The notes under the pieces are model-generated. The model had not been told where the DNA came from and searched no databases. It saw only the letters and a program-made list of their open reading frames with translations. From Microbacteriaceae bacterium PS02066 (GTDB lineage: Bacteria; Actinomycetota; Actinomycetes; Actinomycetales; Microbacteriaceae), in the NCBI GenBank assembly GCA_029959545.1, contig JASCPH010000006.1, positions 1 through 64,000 on the forward strand: 64,000 nt of DNA, written 5' to 3'. Below are positions 8,437-17,650 of the stretch, one piece after another (within the stretch, counting starts at the first letter, position 1; each line of letters begins with the position of its first letter). A program made the translations under genes and the position numbers.

Positions 8437-8460
8437 CCTCCACGCCTTGAAAGGCGGAGG
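8437..8460 (+). terminator. Hairpin closing the RT-HEPN unit
   Basis: Immediately after the HEPN stop codon, 8437-8446 pairs with 8453-8460 with a one-base bulge around a short AT-rich loop. It lacks a clear T-run but is well placed as the transcription end of the two-gene unit. Confidence 0.55.
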
Positions 8461-8490
8461 GTGAGCCGATCCGTAGCCCGCAGAACGCGA

Positions 8491-8520
8491 GAACCGGCCG
8501 GGATGAATCCCGACCGGTTC
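8491..8520 (-). terminator. Terminator of tRNA-Leu
   Basis: An imperfect 13-bp inverted repeat (GAACCGG arms, one mismatch) lies directly downstream of the 3' end of the tRNA-Leu gene on the minus strand, separating it from the RT-HEPN unit. Confidence 0.6.
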
Positions 8521-8526
8521 TGTCTG

Positions 8527-8610
8527 TGCGCGAGGGGGGAGTTGAACCCCCACGCCCTTTCGGGCACTGGCACCTGAAGCCAGCGCGTCTGCCTATTCCG
8601 CCACTCGCGC
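8527..8610 (-). tRNA. tRNA-Leu (anticodon CAG)
   Basis: The minus strand folds as an 84-nt class II tRNA. It has the acceptor stem GCGCGAG/CTCGCGC, the D-arm GGCGGAATAGGCAGACGC, the anticodon loop with CAG, a long variable arm and the T-loop GTTCAACTC. CCA is not encoded. Its 3' end faces the RT-HEPN unit. In actinobacteria a tRNA-Leu commonly sits next to fhaA, so the position is ancestral. Confidence 0.95.
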
Positions 8611-8771
8611 GAGTCGCGCATCCGGGATGTGCGAACTCAACCTGCCGATCGTATCACGCCCGATCGTGCCCCGAGAAGTCGGCTGCGCACCCCTCCTGCG
8701 GAAGTCCTGCATGGCCTGTTCAGCCCGTACAACTACGATGGTGCCACCCGTCCAGCCGCCTGAGGAGTCGC

Positions 8772-9518
8772 GTGGGACTACTTGACAGCTTCGAGAGAGG
8801 TCTCGAGCGCGCCGTGAACGGCGCGTTCGCCAAGACCTTCCGCAGCGGCGTCCAGCCGGTCGACATCGCCTCGGCCCTGCGCAGCGAGCTCGACACGAAG
8901 GCCGCCGTCGTCTCGCGCGAGCGCATCCTGGCACCTAACACCCTCACGGTGCAGCTGGCGCCGACGGACTTCGAGCGGATGCGGGCACTCGGCCCATCAC
9001 TGACCGACGAGCTCGACGCGCTGGTGAACAAGCACGCCCGCGCGCAGGGCTACACCTTCGCCGGGCCCCTGTCGATCTCGCTGGCCAACAACGCGAGCCT
9101 GTCGACCGGGCAGGTCCGCGTGGAGTCGTCGACCGCGGCGGGCCGGGTCGCGTGGAGCGCCGTGCTCGACATCGCCGGCAAGCGACATCCGCTCACCGCC
9201 TCCCGCACCGTCATCGGCCGCGGGAGCGATGCCGACATCACGATCGCCGACTCGGGCACGAGCCGCAAGCACGTCGAGATCCTCTGGGACGGCGAGCGGG
9301 CGATGGTGCGCGACCTCGGATCGACCAACGGCACGAAGCTCAACGGCCGCAAGATCGACGAGGCGCCGCTGCCTCCCGACGCGACCGTCTCCATCGGACG
9401 CACCGACATCGTCTTCCGCATCGTCGCCCAGGCGACCGGGGGTCGTGCGGCACGCGTCGACGACGATGCGACGCGTGCCTTCTCGCTCGACGACATCGAC
9501 CGCTGGGGGAAGGCCTGA
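8772..9518 (+). CDS. FHA-domain protein FhaA
   Basis: This 248-aa protein has an N-terminal DUF3662 domain (about 1-115, from LLDSFERGLERAVNGAFAK) and a C-terminal FHA domain (about 150-225) with the phosphothreonine-binding GRGSDADI, SRKHVEI and STNGTKLNG motifs. FhaA is a substrate and partner of PknB and in mycobacteria modulates the lipid II flippase MurJ. GTG 8772 is chosen for its GAGGAG ribosome site and family start; the open frame upstream runs into tRNA-Leu. A TACGAT box (8734-8739) probably drives the whole fhaA-pknA operon. Confidence 0.93.
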   Translation: MGLLDSFERGLERAVNGAFAKTFRSGVQPVDIASALRSELDTKAAVVSRERILAPNTLTVQLAPTDFERMRALGPSLTDELDALVNKHARAQGYTFAGPLSISLANNASLSTGQVRVESSTAAGRVAWSAVLDIAGKRHPLTASRTVIGRGSDADITIADSGTSRKHVEILWDGERAMVRDLGSTNGTKLNGRKIDEAPLPPDATVSIGRTDIVFRIVAQATGGRAARVDDDATRAFSLDDIDRWGKA

Positions 9519-10039
9519 TGAACGAGCTCCCGCTTCTGCTGCTGCAGATCGGCTTCCTGCTGCTGCTGTGGTTCTTCGTCTTCGCCGTCGTGTACTCGCT
9601 GCGCGCCGACCTCTTCGGTGTGCGCGTGCGCAAGATGCCCGAACAGGCTTCTGCCGCGGCTCCGGCACCCGCCGCGGCAGCCACCACGCCGGTCGCGCCG
9701 AAGGCCTCGCCGCGCAAGTCGTCCAAGGGGCAGAAAGCGACGACGGATGCGGTCTCGCGCATCGTCATCACGAGCGGGCCGAAGGCAGGCCTCGAACTGC
9801 CGCTGGGCACCGAGCCCCTCACGATCGGTCGATCGAGCGAATCGGGTCTCGTCATCCGCGACGACTACACCTCCAGCCACCACGCGCGCCTCATGCTCTG
9901 GGGCGATCAGTGGATGATCCAGGACCTCGACTCCACCAACGGCACCTGGCACAACGGCGAGCGCGTCGCGAGCCCCGTCCCGGTGCTGGTCGGCGCCCCG
10001 ATCAAGGTCGGCGCGACGACCTTCGAGCTCCAGGGCTGA
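9518..10039 (+). CDS. FHA-domain membrane protein FhaB (FipA)
   Basis: This 173-aa protein has one N-terminal transmembrane helix (about 4-28), an Ala/Pro-rich linker, and a C-terminal FHA domain (about 98-165) with IGRSSESG, SSHHARL and STNGTWHNG. It reads phosphothreonines made by PknA/PknB and is linked to FtsZ/FtsQ-level control of division in mycobacteria. Its ATG overlaps the fhaA stop by one base, showing translational coupling. Confidence 0.93.
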   Translation: MNELPLLLLQIGFLLLLWFFVFAVVYSLRADLFGVRVRKMPEQASAAAPAPAAAATTPVAPKASPRKSSKGQKATTDAVSRIVITSGPKAGLELPLGTEPLTIGRSSESGLVIRDDYTSSHHARLMLWGDQWMIQDLDSTNGTWHNGERVASPVPVLVGAPIKVGATTFELQG

Positions 10040-10048
10040 TCCGTCGAG

Positions 10049-11281
10049 ATGGTCTTCCAGGGCTCGAGCGCCGCACTCTCGCACACCGGAAAGGTGCGCT
10101 CGAACAATCAGGACTCCGGGTACGCCGGCTCCAACCTGTTCGTCGTGGCGGACGGCATGGGCGGCCATGCCGGCGGTGACGTGGCCTCCAGCCTCGCGAT
10201 CGCCCGCATCGCCCAGCTCGACCGCCCGTTCGCCTCGACGGTGGATGCCGAGCGCGCCCTGCAGCAGGCGGTGACCGACACCGCCGGCGACATCATCGAC
10301 ACGGTCCGCGTGCGTCCTGCCCTCGCCGGCATGGGAACGACGGTCAGTGCACTGCTGATGGTCGACGACTATGCCGTCATCGCCCACATCGGCGACTCCC
10401 GCATCTACCTGTTCCGCGACGGCGCGATGACGCAGATCACGACGGACCACACGTTCGTCCAGCGCCTGGTCGACTCCGGTCGCATCACGCCGGAAGAGGC
10501 GCGCTACCACCCGCGACGCTCGGTGCTCATGCGCGTGCTCGGCGACATGGATCCCGATCCCGAGATCGACACGTTCATCATGCCCACGCGCCCGGGAGAC
10601 CGGTGGCTGCTGTGCTCCGACGGTCTGTCGGGCGTCGTCGACGACGCCCACACGCAGAAGGCCCTCGCCGCGGGACAGGCGCCCGCGCGCACCGCGGATC
10701 TGCTGCTGAAGCAGGCGTTGGATGCGGGGGCTCCCGACAACGTGACGGTCGTGATCGTCGATGTCGGTGGCCATCATCCGGTCTTCTCGGGAACGCCCAC
10801 CATCGTCGGCTCGGCCTCGAACCCCACCGGGGTCGTCGTGCCTGCCGCTCGCCCCGGGCGCTCGTCGTGGCTGCACCCCGGCCGACAGGCGGCGAACGAA
10901 CCCACCCACTTCGAGCCGGCCCCGGAGTTCCTCGAGGAGCTCATCGAGGAGGACCGCCGCCGCGCCCGCCGGCGCCGCATCGGCTGGCTCGTCGGGCTCC
11001 TGCTCGTTCTCGCCGCCCTCGCCGGCGCCGCGTTCGCGGGCTACAGCTGGACGCAGACCCGCTACTACATCGGTGCCGACGACGACTCCGTCGTCATCTA
11101 CCAAGGCGTGCAGCAGGGCATCGGACCGATCTCGCTGTCCAGCGTCTACGAAGACACCGACATCGCGCTGGCGGATCTCAGCCCGTTCGACCGGCAGAGC
11201 GTGGAGTCCACGATCTCCGCCCGCTCCCTCGCCGACGCCCAGTTGATCGTCGACCGACTCCGACCGGAAGAGGGGCAGTGA
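10049..11281 (+). CDS. PP2C-type Ser/Thr phosphatase PstP
   Basis: This 410-aa protein has a cytoplasmic PPM phosphatase domain (about 1-245) and one transmembrane helix near residue 320. Metal-binding aspartates lie in VADGMGGHAGGD, HIGDSR, LCSDGLSG and APDNVTVV. It removes phosphate from PknA, PknB and their substrates, including penicillin-binding and FHA proteins. The extracytoplasmic tail of about 80 residues is short. It overlaps rodA by one base. Confidence 0.95.
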   Translation: MVFQGSSAALSHTGKVRSNNQDSGYAGSNLFVVADGMGGHAGGDVASSLAIARIAQLDRPFASTVDAERALQQAVTDTAGDIIDTVRVRPALAGMGTTVSALLMVDDYAVIAHIGDSRIYLFRDGAMTQITTDHTFVQRLVDSGRITPEEARYHPRRSVLMRVLGDMDPDPEIDTFIMPTRPGDRWLLCSDGLSGVVDDAHTQKALAAGQAPARTADLLLKQALDAGAPDNVTVVIVDVGGHHPVFSGTPTIVGSASNPTGVVVPAARPGRSSWLHPGRQAANEPTHFEPAPEFLEELIEEDRRRARRRRIGWLVGLLLVLAALAGAAFAGYSWTQTRYYIGADDDSVVIYQGVQQGIGPISLSSVYEDTDIALADLSPFDRQSVESTISARSLADAQLIVDRLRPEEGQ

Positions 11282-12663
11282 TGACCGCCGAAGCCCCCGC
11301 GACCGACACGTCCGTCATGCGGGCACTGCGCCGCATCCGGATGCCGCAGAAGCAGCGCAACCGCGAGCTCGGGCTGCTGCTGTTCGCCCTGGCGATCAAC
11401 GGCGCCGCCGTCGCACTCGTGCAGCTGGGCGCGAAGGGCGCGATCGACCCGAGCTTCCTCTACTACTCCGGCGGGCTCGGCCTGCTCGCCCTCGCCCTGC
11501 ACATCGTGCTGCGCTTCGTCGCGCACGACGCCGATCCGTTCGTGGTTCCGATCGCGACCGTGTTGACCGGACTCGGTCTCGCGATGATCTACCGCATCGA
11601 CATCGAGATCGACAGCGAAGGATGGGCCGCCGCGTCCACGCGTCAGATCGTGTGGGCGGCCATCGCTATCGCCGCGGCGATCGCCGTCGTGCTGTTCTTG
11701 CGGAACTACCGCGTGCTGTTCCGCTACACGTACGTCTCGGGCTTCATCGGCGTCGCCCTCCTGCTCCTGCCCTTCGTGCCGGGCCTCGGCACGAACCAGA
11801 ACGCCGACGTCTGGGTCAGGCTCGGCTTCTTCTCGTTCCAGCCGGGTGAGCTGGCGAAGCTCGCGCTGGCCATCTTCTTCGCCGGCTACCTCGTGCGCAC
11901 GCGCGAGAGCCTGACCTCCGTCGGCAAGAAGTTCCTCGGTATCACGTGGCCCCGCGCCCGCGACCTAGGTCCGATCCTGGTCGTCTGGCTCGTCTCGCTC
12001 GGCATCATCGTGCTCCAGCGCGACCTCGGCACGGGACTGCTGATCTTCGGCATGTTCGTCGCGATGCTCTACGTCGCGACCGGAAAGACCGGGTGGGTAC
12101 TGCTCGGCGTGGGTCTCGCCGTCGCGGGCGCCGTCGCCGCGTCCCAGGTGCTCACCTACGTCGGCTGGCGCTTCGCGAACTGGCTCGACGCGTTCAACCC
12201 GGACATCATCGACCGCACGGGCGGCAGCTACCAGCTCGTGCAGGGGATCTTCGGTCTGGCGCACGGCGGTCTGCTCGGCACGGGCCTCGGACAGGGTCGC
12301 CCCTCGATCACCCCGCTGGCGCAGAGCGACTACATCTTCCCGAGCCTGGGCGAAGAGATCGGGCTGATCGGCGTCTTCGCGATCCTCTGTCTCTACATGG
12401 TCTTCACGAGCCGCGGACTCCGCGTCGGGGTGGCGGGCCAGGACGACTTCGGCAAACTGCTCGCGACCGGGCTCTCGTTCACGATCTCCCTGCAGGTGTT
12501 CATCATGGTCGGCGGCGTGACGCGCGTCATCCCGCTCACCGGCCTGACGACGCCCTTCCTCGCCGCCGGTGGCTCCTCCCTCGTGGCGAACTGGATCATC
12601 GTCGCGCTCATCCTGCGCATCTCGGATGCGGTGCGCAATCAGCCCCGGGTGGTGATCGGATGA
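11281..12663 (+). CDS. SEDS peptidoglycan glycosyltransferase RodA/FtsW
   Basis: This 460-aa polytopic protein has roughly ten or more membrane helices. The family signatures are QPGELAKLAL, the aspartate in LQRDLGTGLL, and the C-terminal AAGGSSLVANW. SEDS proteins polymerise lipid II into glycan strands and work with a cognate class B PBP, here the next gene. The position after pstP and before pbpA matches mycobacterial rodA. The start overlaps the pstP stop and the end overlaps pbpA (ATGA). Confidence 0.93.
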   Translation: MTAEAPATDTSVMRALRRIRMPQKQRNRELGLLLFALAINGAAVALVQLGAKGAIDPSFLYYSGGLGLLALALHIVLRFVAHDADPFVVPIATVLTGLGLAMIYRIDIEIDSEGWAAASTRQIVWAAIAIAAAIAVVLFLRNYRVLFRYTYVSGFIGVALLLLPFVPGLGTNQNADVWVRLGFFSFQPGELAKLALAIFFAGYLVRTRESLTSVGKKFLGITWPRARDLGPILVVWLVSLGIIVLQRDLGTGLLIFGMFVAMLYVATGKTGWVLLGVGLAVAGAVAASQVLTYVGWRFANWLDAFNPDIIDRTGGSYQLVQGIFGLAHGGLLGTGLGQGRPSITPLAQSDYIFPSLGEEIGLIGVFAILCLYMVFTSRGLRVGVAGQDDFGKLLATGLSFTISLQVFIMVGGVTRVIPLTGLTTPFLAAGGSSLVANWIIVALILRISDAVRNQPRVVIG

Positions 12664-14120
12664 CCCGCGAAGTCCGCCGGCTCAGCTTCGTGATGCTGGC
12701 CATGTTCTTGGTGCTGTTCGGTTCGACCAGCGTCATCCAGGTGTTCCAGGCGTCGGCGCTGGCCGAGAACGGTGAGAACCGGCGCGCGCTGTACGACTCG
12801 TATGAGATCCAGCGCGGTTCGATCATCGCCAGCGGGGCGGCGATCGCCTCCTCCAGTCCCAGCGATGACGTCTACAGCTGGCAGCGCAGCTATACGGATG
12901 CCGTCATGTGGTCGCCCGTGACCGGGTACATCAATGCGGCGCTGGGGTCGGCGACCGGCATCGAGCAGGCCATGAACCGCGAGCTCTCCGGCACCGGGGG
13001 TGGCCAGTTCTTCTCCCGCGTCGAGCAGATCTTCACCGGCCAGCCCCCGCAGGGCTCCAATGTGGTCCTCTCTCTCGATGCGAACGTCCAGAAGGCGGCG
13101 TACGACGCGCTCGGCGACCTGCAGGGTGCCGTGGTGGCGATCGAGCCGAAGACCGGCCGCATCCTGGCCATGGTCTCCAAGCCCGGCTACGACACCAACC
13201 TGCTCGCCTCGCACGACCTGAAGGCGGTGCAGGCGTCGTACAACGACCTCGTCAACAACGCCCTGCAGCCGATGTCGAACCGCGCCATCTCCGGCAGGAT
13301 GAACCCGCCCGGATCCACGTTCAAGCTGGTCGTCGCCTCCGCGGCGCTCGCCTCGGGCGACTGGACCCTCCAGTCGACACTGCCGAATGTCGCCAGCTAC
13401 ACGCTTCCGGGCACGTCGACCTCCATCAGCAACGCCGGCGGCGGCGCGTGCGGCGCGGGCGAGACGGTGACCGTCGCCGACGCACTGCGCCTGAGCTGCA
13501 ACATCCCGATGGCGGAGCTCGCCGTGCAACTCGGCGACGATGCGATCCGCGCCGAGGCGGAGAAGTACGGGTTCAACACGTCGTTCGCGACGCCCGTGGA
13601 CTCCGCGCCGTCGGTCTACCCCACCGCCGCGCTCAGCGACGACAAGACGGCCCTCACCGGGTTCGGCCAAGGCGATGTGCGGGCGACGCCGCTGCAGATG
13701 GCCATGGTCTCGGCCGGGATCGCGAACGGGGGAATGGTCATGAACCCGCAGATGGTCGACCAGGTCATCGGGCCGGATCTCTCGGTGCAGCAGAAGTTCG
13801 AACCGACCGAGTTCGGTCGGGCGCTGGATGAGGATCTCGCGAACCAGCTGGCGAGCGCCATGGTCGCCAATGTCAGTGACGGCGTGGCGTCGAATGCAAG
13901 AATAGACGGAGTCGATGTGGGCGGTAAGACGGGTACGGCGGAGAACGGCGGGACCAACCCGTACACGCTCTGGTTCACCGGATTCGCGCCCGCTGAAGAC
14001 CCCGAGGTCGCGGTCGCAGTGGTCGTCGAGAACGGCGGCGGGCAAGGTCAGTCGGGCAGCGGTAACTCCATCGCAGCGCCCATTGCAAAGAAGGTCATGG
14101 AGGCGGTGCTGGGACGATGA
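12660..14120 (+). CDS. Class B penicillin-binding protein PbpA
   Basis: This 486-aa transpeptidase has a single N-terminal signal anchor (about 9-30), a dimerisation region and a transpeptidase domain. The catalytic motifs are STFK (219-222), SCN (279-281) and KTG (423-425). It cross-links peptidoglycan outside the membrane and pairs with the SEDS polymerase encoded just upstream. In mycobacteria PbpA is a PknB substrate needed for septation. It shares 4-bp overlaps with both neighbours. Confidence 0.95.
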   Translation: MTREVRRLSFVMLAMFLVLFGSTSVIQVFQASALAENGENRRALYDSYEIQRGSIIASGAAIASSSPSDDVYSWQRSYTDAVMWSPVTGYINAALGSATGIEQAMNRELSGTGGGQFFSRVEQIFTGQPPQGSNVVLSLDANVQKAAYDALGDLQGAVVAIEPKTGRILAMVSKPGYDTNLLASHDLKAVQASYNDLVNNALQPMSNRAISGRMNPPGSTFKLVVASAALASGDWTLQSTLPNVASYTLPGTSTSISNAGGGACGAGETVTVADALRLSCNIPMAELAVQLGDDAIRAEAEKYGFNTSFATPVDSAPSVYPTAALSDDKTALTGFGQGDVRATPLQMAMVSAGIANGGMVMNPQMVDQVIGPDLSVQQKFEPTEFGRALDEDLANQLASAMVANVSDGVASNARIDGVDVGGKTGTAENGGTNPYTLWFTGFAPAEDPEVAVAVVVENGGGQGQSGSGNSIAAPIAKKVMEAVLGR

Positions 14121-15862
14121 GGCCGACACAGGGAGCGACGTTCGGTGGGCGTTACGAGCTGGATTCGCGCATCGCCATCGGCGGTATGGGCGAGGTCTGG
14201 GAAGCCACTGACCACGTCATCGGGCGCACGGTGGCGATCAAGATCCTCAAGGACGAGTACATGGGGGACCCCGGGTTCCTCGAGCGGTTCCGCGCGGAGG
14301 CGCGCCACGCCGCACTCGTGAACCACGAGGGGATCGCGAGCGTCTTCGACTACGGCGAGGAGAACGGATCCGCGTTCCTCGTCATGGAGCTCGTGCCCGG
14401 TGAGGCTCTCTCCACGATTCTGGAGCGCGAGGGGTCGCTGTCCACGGACAAGACGCTCGACATCGTGGCGCAGACCGCATCCGCCCTACAGGCTGCGCAC
14501 GCCGCCGGCCTCGTGCACCGAGACATCAAGCCGGGAAACCTGCTCATCACTCCCGACGGCCGTGTGAAGATCACCGACTTCGGGATCGCGCGCATCGCCG
14601 ACCAGGTCCCGCTGACGGCGACCGGTCAGGTCATGGGCACGGTGCAGTACCTCTCGCCCGAGCAGGCGTCGGGGCACCCCGCATCCCCTGCGACCGACAT
14701 CTACTCGCTGGGTATCGTCGCGTACGAGTGCCTCGCCGGCAAGCGCCCCTTCACGGGCGAGTCGCAGGTCGCCATCGCGATGGCGCAGATCAACGAGCAG
14801 CCGCCGCCCCTGCCGCCCACCGTGGCGGTTCCGGTGCAGAACCTCGTCATGGCGATGATCGCCAAGAAGCCCGAGGAGCGTCCGGCATCCGCTGCGGCCG
14901 TCGCCCGCGCCGCCAGCGCGCTGCGCCGCGGCGACGTGACGGCCGCGACGGTTGCGGTGCCCGCCATCGGTGGCGCCGCGGGGGCGGACGACGCGACACA
15001 GCTGCTCGGGGTCGGTGAGACACAGGCGGCTACGCAGCTGCTGAGCGCGTCGACCGCTGCGTCTCCTGTGGCCGAGCCGGCAGCGCGCAAGCGGAGCCCG
15101 TGGACGTGGCCGCTCGTCGCCCTGATCGTGCTGCTGCTGATCGTGCTGGGCGGAACTCTCTGGGCCATTTTCGGCAACCAGAGTTCCGACCCGGGCCCGA
15201 CCGGATCGAACACGCGCTCGACCGCCTCGAGTCCGTCGTCCACTCCCTCTCCGACCACGTCGACGGTGGATGTCGCCTCGCTCGAGCTGGTGGGCAAGAC
15301 GTGTGAGGACGCGACGGGCATCGCGCAGCAGGCCGGACTCGAGGCTTCCTGCACCCCCGGCAACCCCGCCCCGAGCCCCGACCAGGTCGGGCTGGTCTAC
15401 AGCGTGAGCCCGACGGGCAACGCTCCCGAGGGTTCGCAGCTCACCCTGACCGTCTACGCGGACCAGACTCCGATCGGTGCGCCGACCGAGCCCCGCATCG
15501 AGGTCAACGGCCAGAAGGCATCCACCGTGACCGCCGGCTCCACGGTGCAGATCAACTGGGACGGCTTCACCTGCCCGTCGGGCACGGGGTCCGTCGTCAG
15601 CTACAACTTCACCGCGGTCAACGGCATCTTCACCTCGACGGGTCAGTCCACGGCCGCCGCAGGCCCGAACCAGCGTCCGATCCCCCTCGAGGTCGGAACG
15701 AACACCGGACAGGCGCTCATCGTCAGCTACACCGTGACCTGCTCCGGCTCGGGCGACGGCACGACGCGCAACTCGGAGACGTCGCCGCAGGCCCAGGCCA
15801 ACGTGCAGTCGCCGTCGCCGTCGCCGTCGGCCACCACCAATCCCCTCCTGGGCGGGAACTGA
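14117..15862 (+). CDS. Ser/Thr protein kinase PknA-like
   Basis: This 581-aa membrane kinase has its kinase domain at about 12-270, with Lys42, HRD catalytic loop 134-136 and DFG 154-156. A variable linker, one transmembrane helix near 335-358 and an extracytoplasmic region follow. That region has one PASTA-like repeat (about 380-445) and a C-terminal Thr/Ser-rich Ig-like segment. Mycobacterial PknA lacks PASTA repeats, so this tail is a lineage difference. It is the last gene in the overlapping chain; a 78-bp gap separates it from pknB. Confidence 0.92.
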   Translation: MRPTQGATFGGRYELDSRIAIGGMGEVWEATDHVIGRTVAIKILKDEYMGDPGFLERFRAEARHAALVNHEGIASVFDYGEENGSAFLVMELVPGEALSTILEREGSLSTDKTLDIVAQTASALQAAHAAGLVHRDIKPGNLLITPDGRVKITDFGIARIADQVPLTATGQVMGTVQYLSPEQASGHPASPATDIYSLGIVAYECLAGKRPFTGESQVAIAMAQINEQPPPLPPTVAVPVQNLVMAMIAKKPEERPASAAAVARAASALRRGDVTAATVAVPAIGGAAGADDATQLLGVGETQAATQLLSASTAASPVAEPAARKRSPWTWPLVALIVLLLIVLGGTLWAIFGNQSSDPGPTGSNTRSTASSPSSTPSPTTSTVDVASLELVGKTCEDATGIAQQAGLEASCTPGNPAPSPDQVGLVYSVSPTGNAPEGSQLTLTVYADQTPIGAPTEPRIEVNGQKASTVTAGSTVQINWDGFTCPSGTGSVVSYNFTAVNGIFTSTGQSTAAAGPNQRPIPLEVGTNTGQALIVSYTVTCSGSGDGTTRNSETSPQAQANVQSPSPSPSATTNPLLGGN

Positions 15863-15940
15863 GCGCACGCCGCCGACTCGCCCCGGATTCTGCCAGGGCG
15901 GGTCGGTTAGGCTTTCATCTGTTGCACCCAGGGAGTCGCC

Positions 15941-17650
15941 GTGTCAGATGATCCACGCGTACTCGCCGGTCGCTACCGCATCGATGAGCTCATCGGTCGC
16001 GGCGGCATGGCGAGTGTGTACCGAGGCTACGACCTGACCCTCGACCGCGAGGTCGCTCTCAAGGTGCTCCGCCGCGAACTCGCTGACGACGCCGCTTTCC
16101 GTACGCGCTTCCGGCTGGAGGCACAGGCCGCCTCCCGCATGTCGCACCCGACGATCGTGCGGGTGTTCGATGCCGGCGAAGACACCGAGACGACTCCCGA
16201 CGGCGTGGTGCACCCCGTGCCGTTCATCGTCATGGAGCTCGTCAACGGGGATCTGCTGAAGGACATCATCGCCGGCGGCGACGTGCCCGTGACCGATGCG
16301 GTGCGCTACGTCGATGGCATCCTCGAGGCGCTCGAGTACTCCCACCGCGCCGGCGTGGTGCACCGCGACATCAAGCCGGGCAACGTCATGGTCACCGCCG
16401 CGGGCCAGGTCAAGGTGATGGACTTCGGAATCGCGCGCGCGGTCTCGGACTCCTCCTCGACGGTCGCCGAGACGACCGCCATCATCGGCACGGCCGCGTA
16501 CTTCTCCCCCGAGCAGGCCAAGGGCGAGCCGGTGGACGCGCGCGCCGACCTCTACTCGACCGGCGTCGTTCTCTACGAGCTGCTCACCGGTCGGCCTCCC
16601 TTCCGGGGCGAGACTCCCGTCGCCGTCGCCTACCAGCACGTCAGCGAGACTCCGGTTCCGCCCAGCGAGCACACGGAGAGCATCCCCCGCGGGCTCGATG
16701 CCCTCGTGATGAGGGCGCTCGCGAAGGATCCCTTCCAGAGGTTCCAGGATGCGGCCTCGTTCCGCTCCGCCCTGTCCGCAGCCGTGGGCGGCACGGCACC
16801 CAGCAAGCGTCAGCTCGGGGCGCTCACGAGCGAGCTGTACGGCGCGAATCCGCGTCAGGCAGCCGAGACCGCGCGATCCCTGCGACAGCTGTCGACCGAC
16901 ACGACGATGCGTCGCACCCAGGCGGGGCCGCCGGTCGCGTGGATCTGGTCCGGCGTCGCCGTGCTCGCCGTGCTGCTGGTCTCGGTGCTGTTCTGGGTCG
17001 TCACCATCCGTCCCGGCGACGCCGTACCCGAGAGCGCGCGCATCGTGCCGGATCTGACGACGATGACGTACGACCAGGCGGTCGACGTCCTCGAGGAGAA
17101 CGATCTGCTCTCGGACCGCGTCCCCGTGGCGGACGATCAGGTCGCCGAAGGCAGCGTCGTGCGCAGCGAACCTGCCGCCGGCGACTCGGTGCAGGTCGGT
17201 CAGACCATCAAGCTCTACGTCTCGACGGGCAAGGAGAGCGTCGCCGCGCCGACGATCGTTGGTCTCAACGAGACCGATGCACGCCATGCGCTGACGACGG
17301 CGGGCCTCGCCGTGGGCACCATCACACCGGTCAACGATGCCAAGGCACCCGCCGGCGAGGTGCTCAGCGCGAGCACCTCGGCGGGCGACGTGACCGCGGG
17401 CAGCGAGATCCCGGTCGGAACGACCGTGAACCTGCGCGTCGCAAGCGGTCGCGTCGTCCTGAACGACGTGACCGGCTACACGATCGAGGCCGCGACACGC
17501 GACCTCGAGGCGCTGGGCCTGACCGTCGTGCCGAGCGCCGATCCCGGCTGCAAGGCGACGGGGACGACCCCGACCGTCCGGGTGATGTCGCTCGCGCCGG
17601 GTGAAGTGCCGATCCGCTCCGAGATCACCCTCACCTACTGCGCGGGCTGA
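15941..17650 (+). CDS. PASTA-domain Ser/Thr protein kinase PknB
   Basis: This 569-aa kinase has a kinase domain at about 11-280 (Lys41, HRD 141-143, DFG 161-163), a transmembrane helix near 330-350, and three PASTA repeats in the extracytoplasmic part, each with the VPDL/APTI-type opening and a closing strand before the next. PASTA repeats sense muropeptide or lipid II, and the kinase controls growth and division. The GTG start follows a GGGAG ribosome site, and TAGGCT at 15908-15913 suggests its own promoter. Its 3' end overlaps the converging amidotransferase gene by 16 bases. Confidence 0.95.
   Translation: MSDDPRVLAGRYRIDELIGRGGMASVYRGYDLTLDREVALKVLRRELADDAAFRTRFRLEAQAASRMSHPTIVRVFDAGEDTETTPDGVVHPVPFIVMELVNGDLLKDIIAGGDVPVTDAVRYVDGILEALEYSHRAGVVHRDIKPGNVMVTAAGQVKVMDFGIARAVSDSSSTVAETTAIIGTAAYFSPEQAKGEPVDARADLYSTGVVLYELLTGRPPFRGETPVAVAYQHVSETPVPPSEHTESIPRGLDALVMRALAKDPFQRFQDAASFRSALSAAVGGTAPSKRQLGALTSELYGANPRQAAETARSLRQLSTDTTMRRTQAGPPVAWIWSGVAVLAVLLVSVLFWVVTIRPGDAVPESARIVPDLTTMTYDQAVDVLEENDLLSDRVPVADDQVAEGSVVRSEPAAGDSVQVGQTIKLYVSTGKESVAAPTIVGLNETDARHALTTAGLAVGTITPVNDAKAPAGEVLSASTSAGDVTAGSEIPVGTTVNLRVASGRVVLNDVTGYTIEAATRDLEALGLTVVPSADPGCKATGTTPTVRVMSLAPGEVPIRSEITLTYCAG

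Noticed and set aside
8526-8771. N-terminal extension of FhaA to 8526
   Set aside because: It would cross tRNA-Leu; the GTG at 8772 has a ribosome site and the family N-terminus.
9050-11104. 684-aa leftward frame over fhaA, fhaB and pstP
   Set aside because: Antisense to three coupled genes with clear domains.
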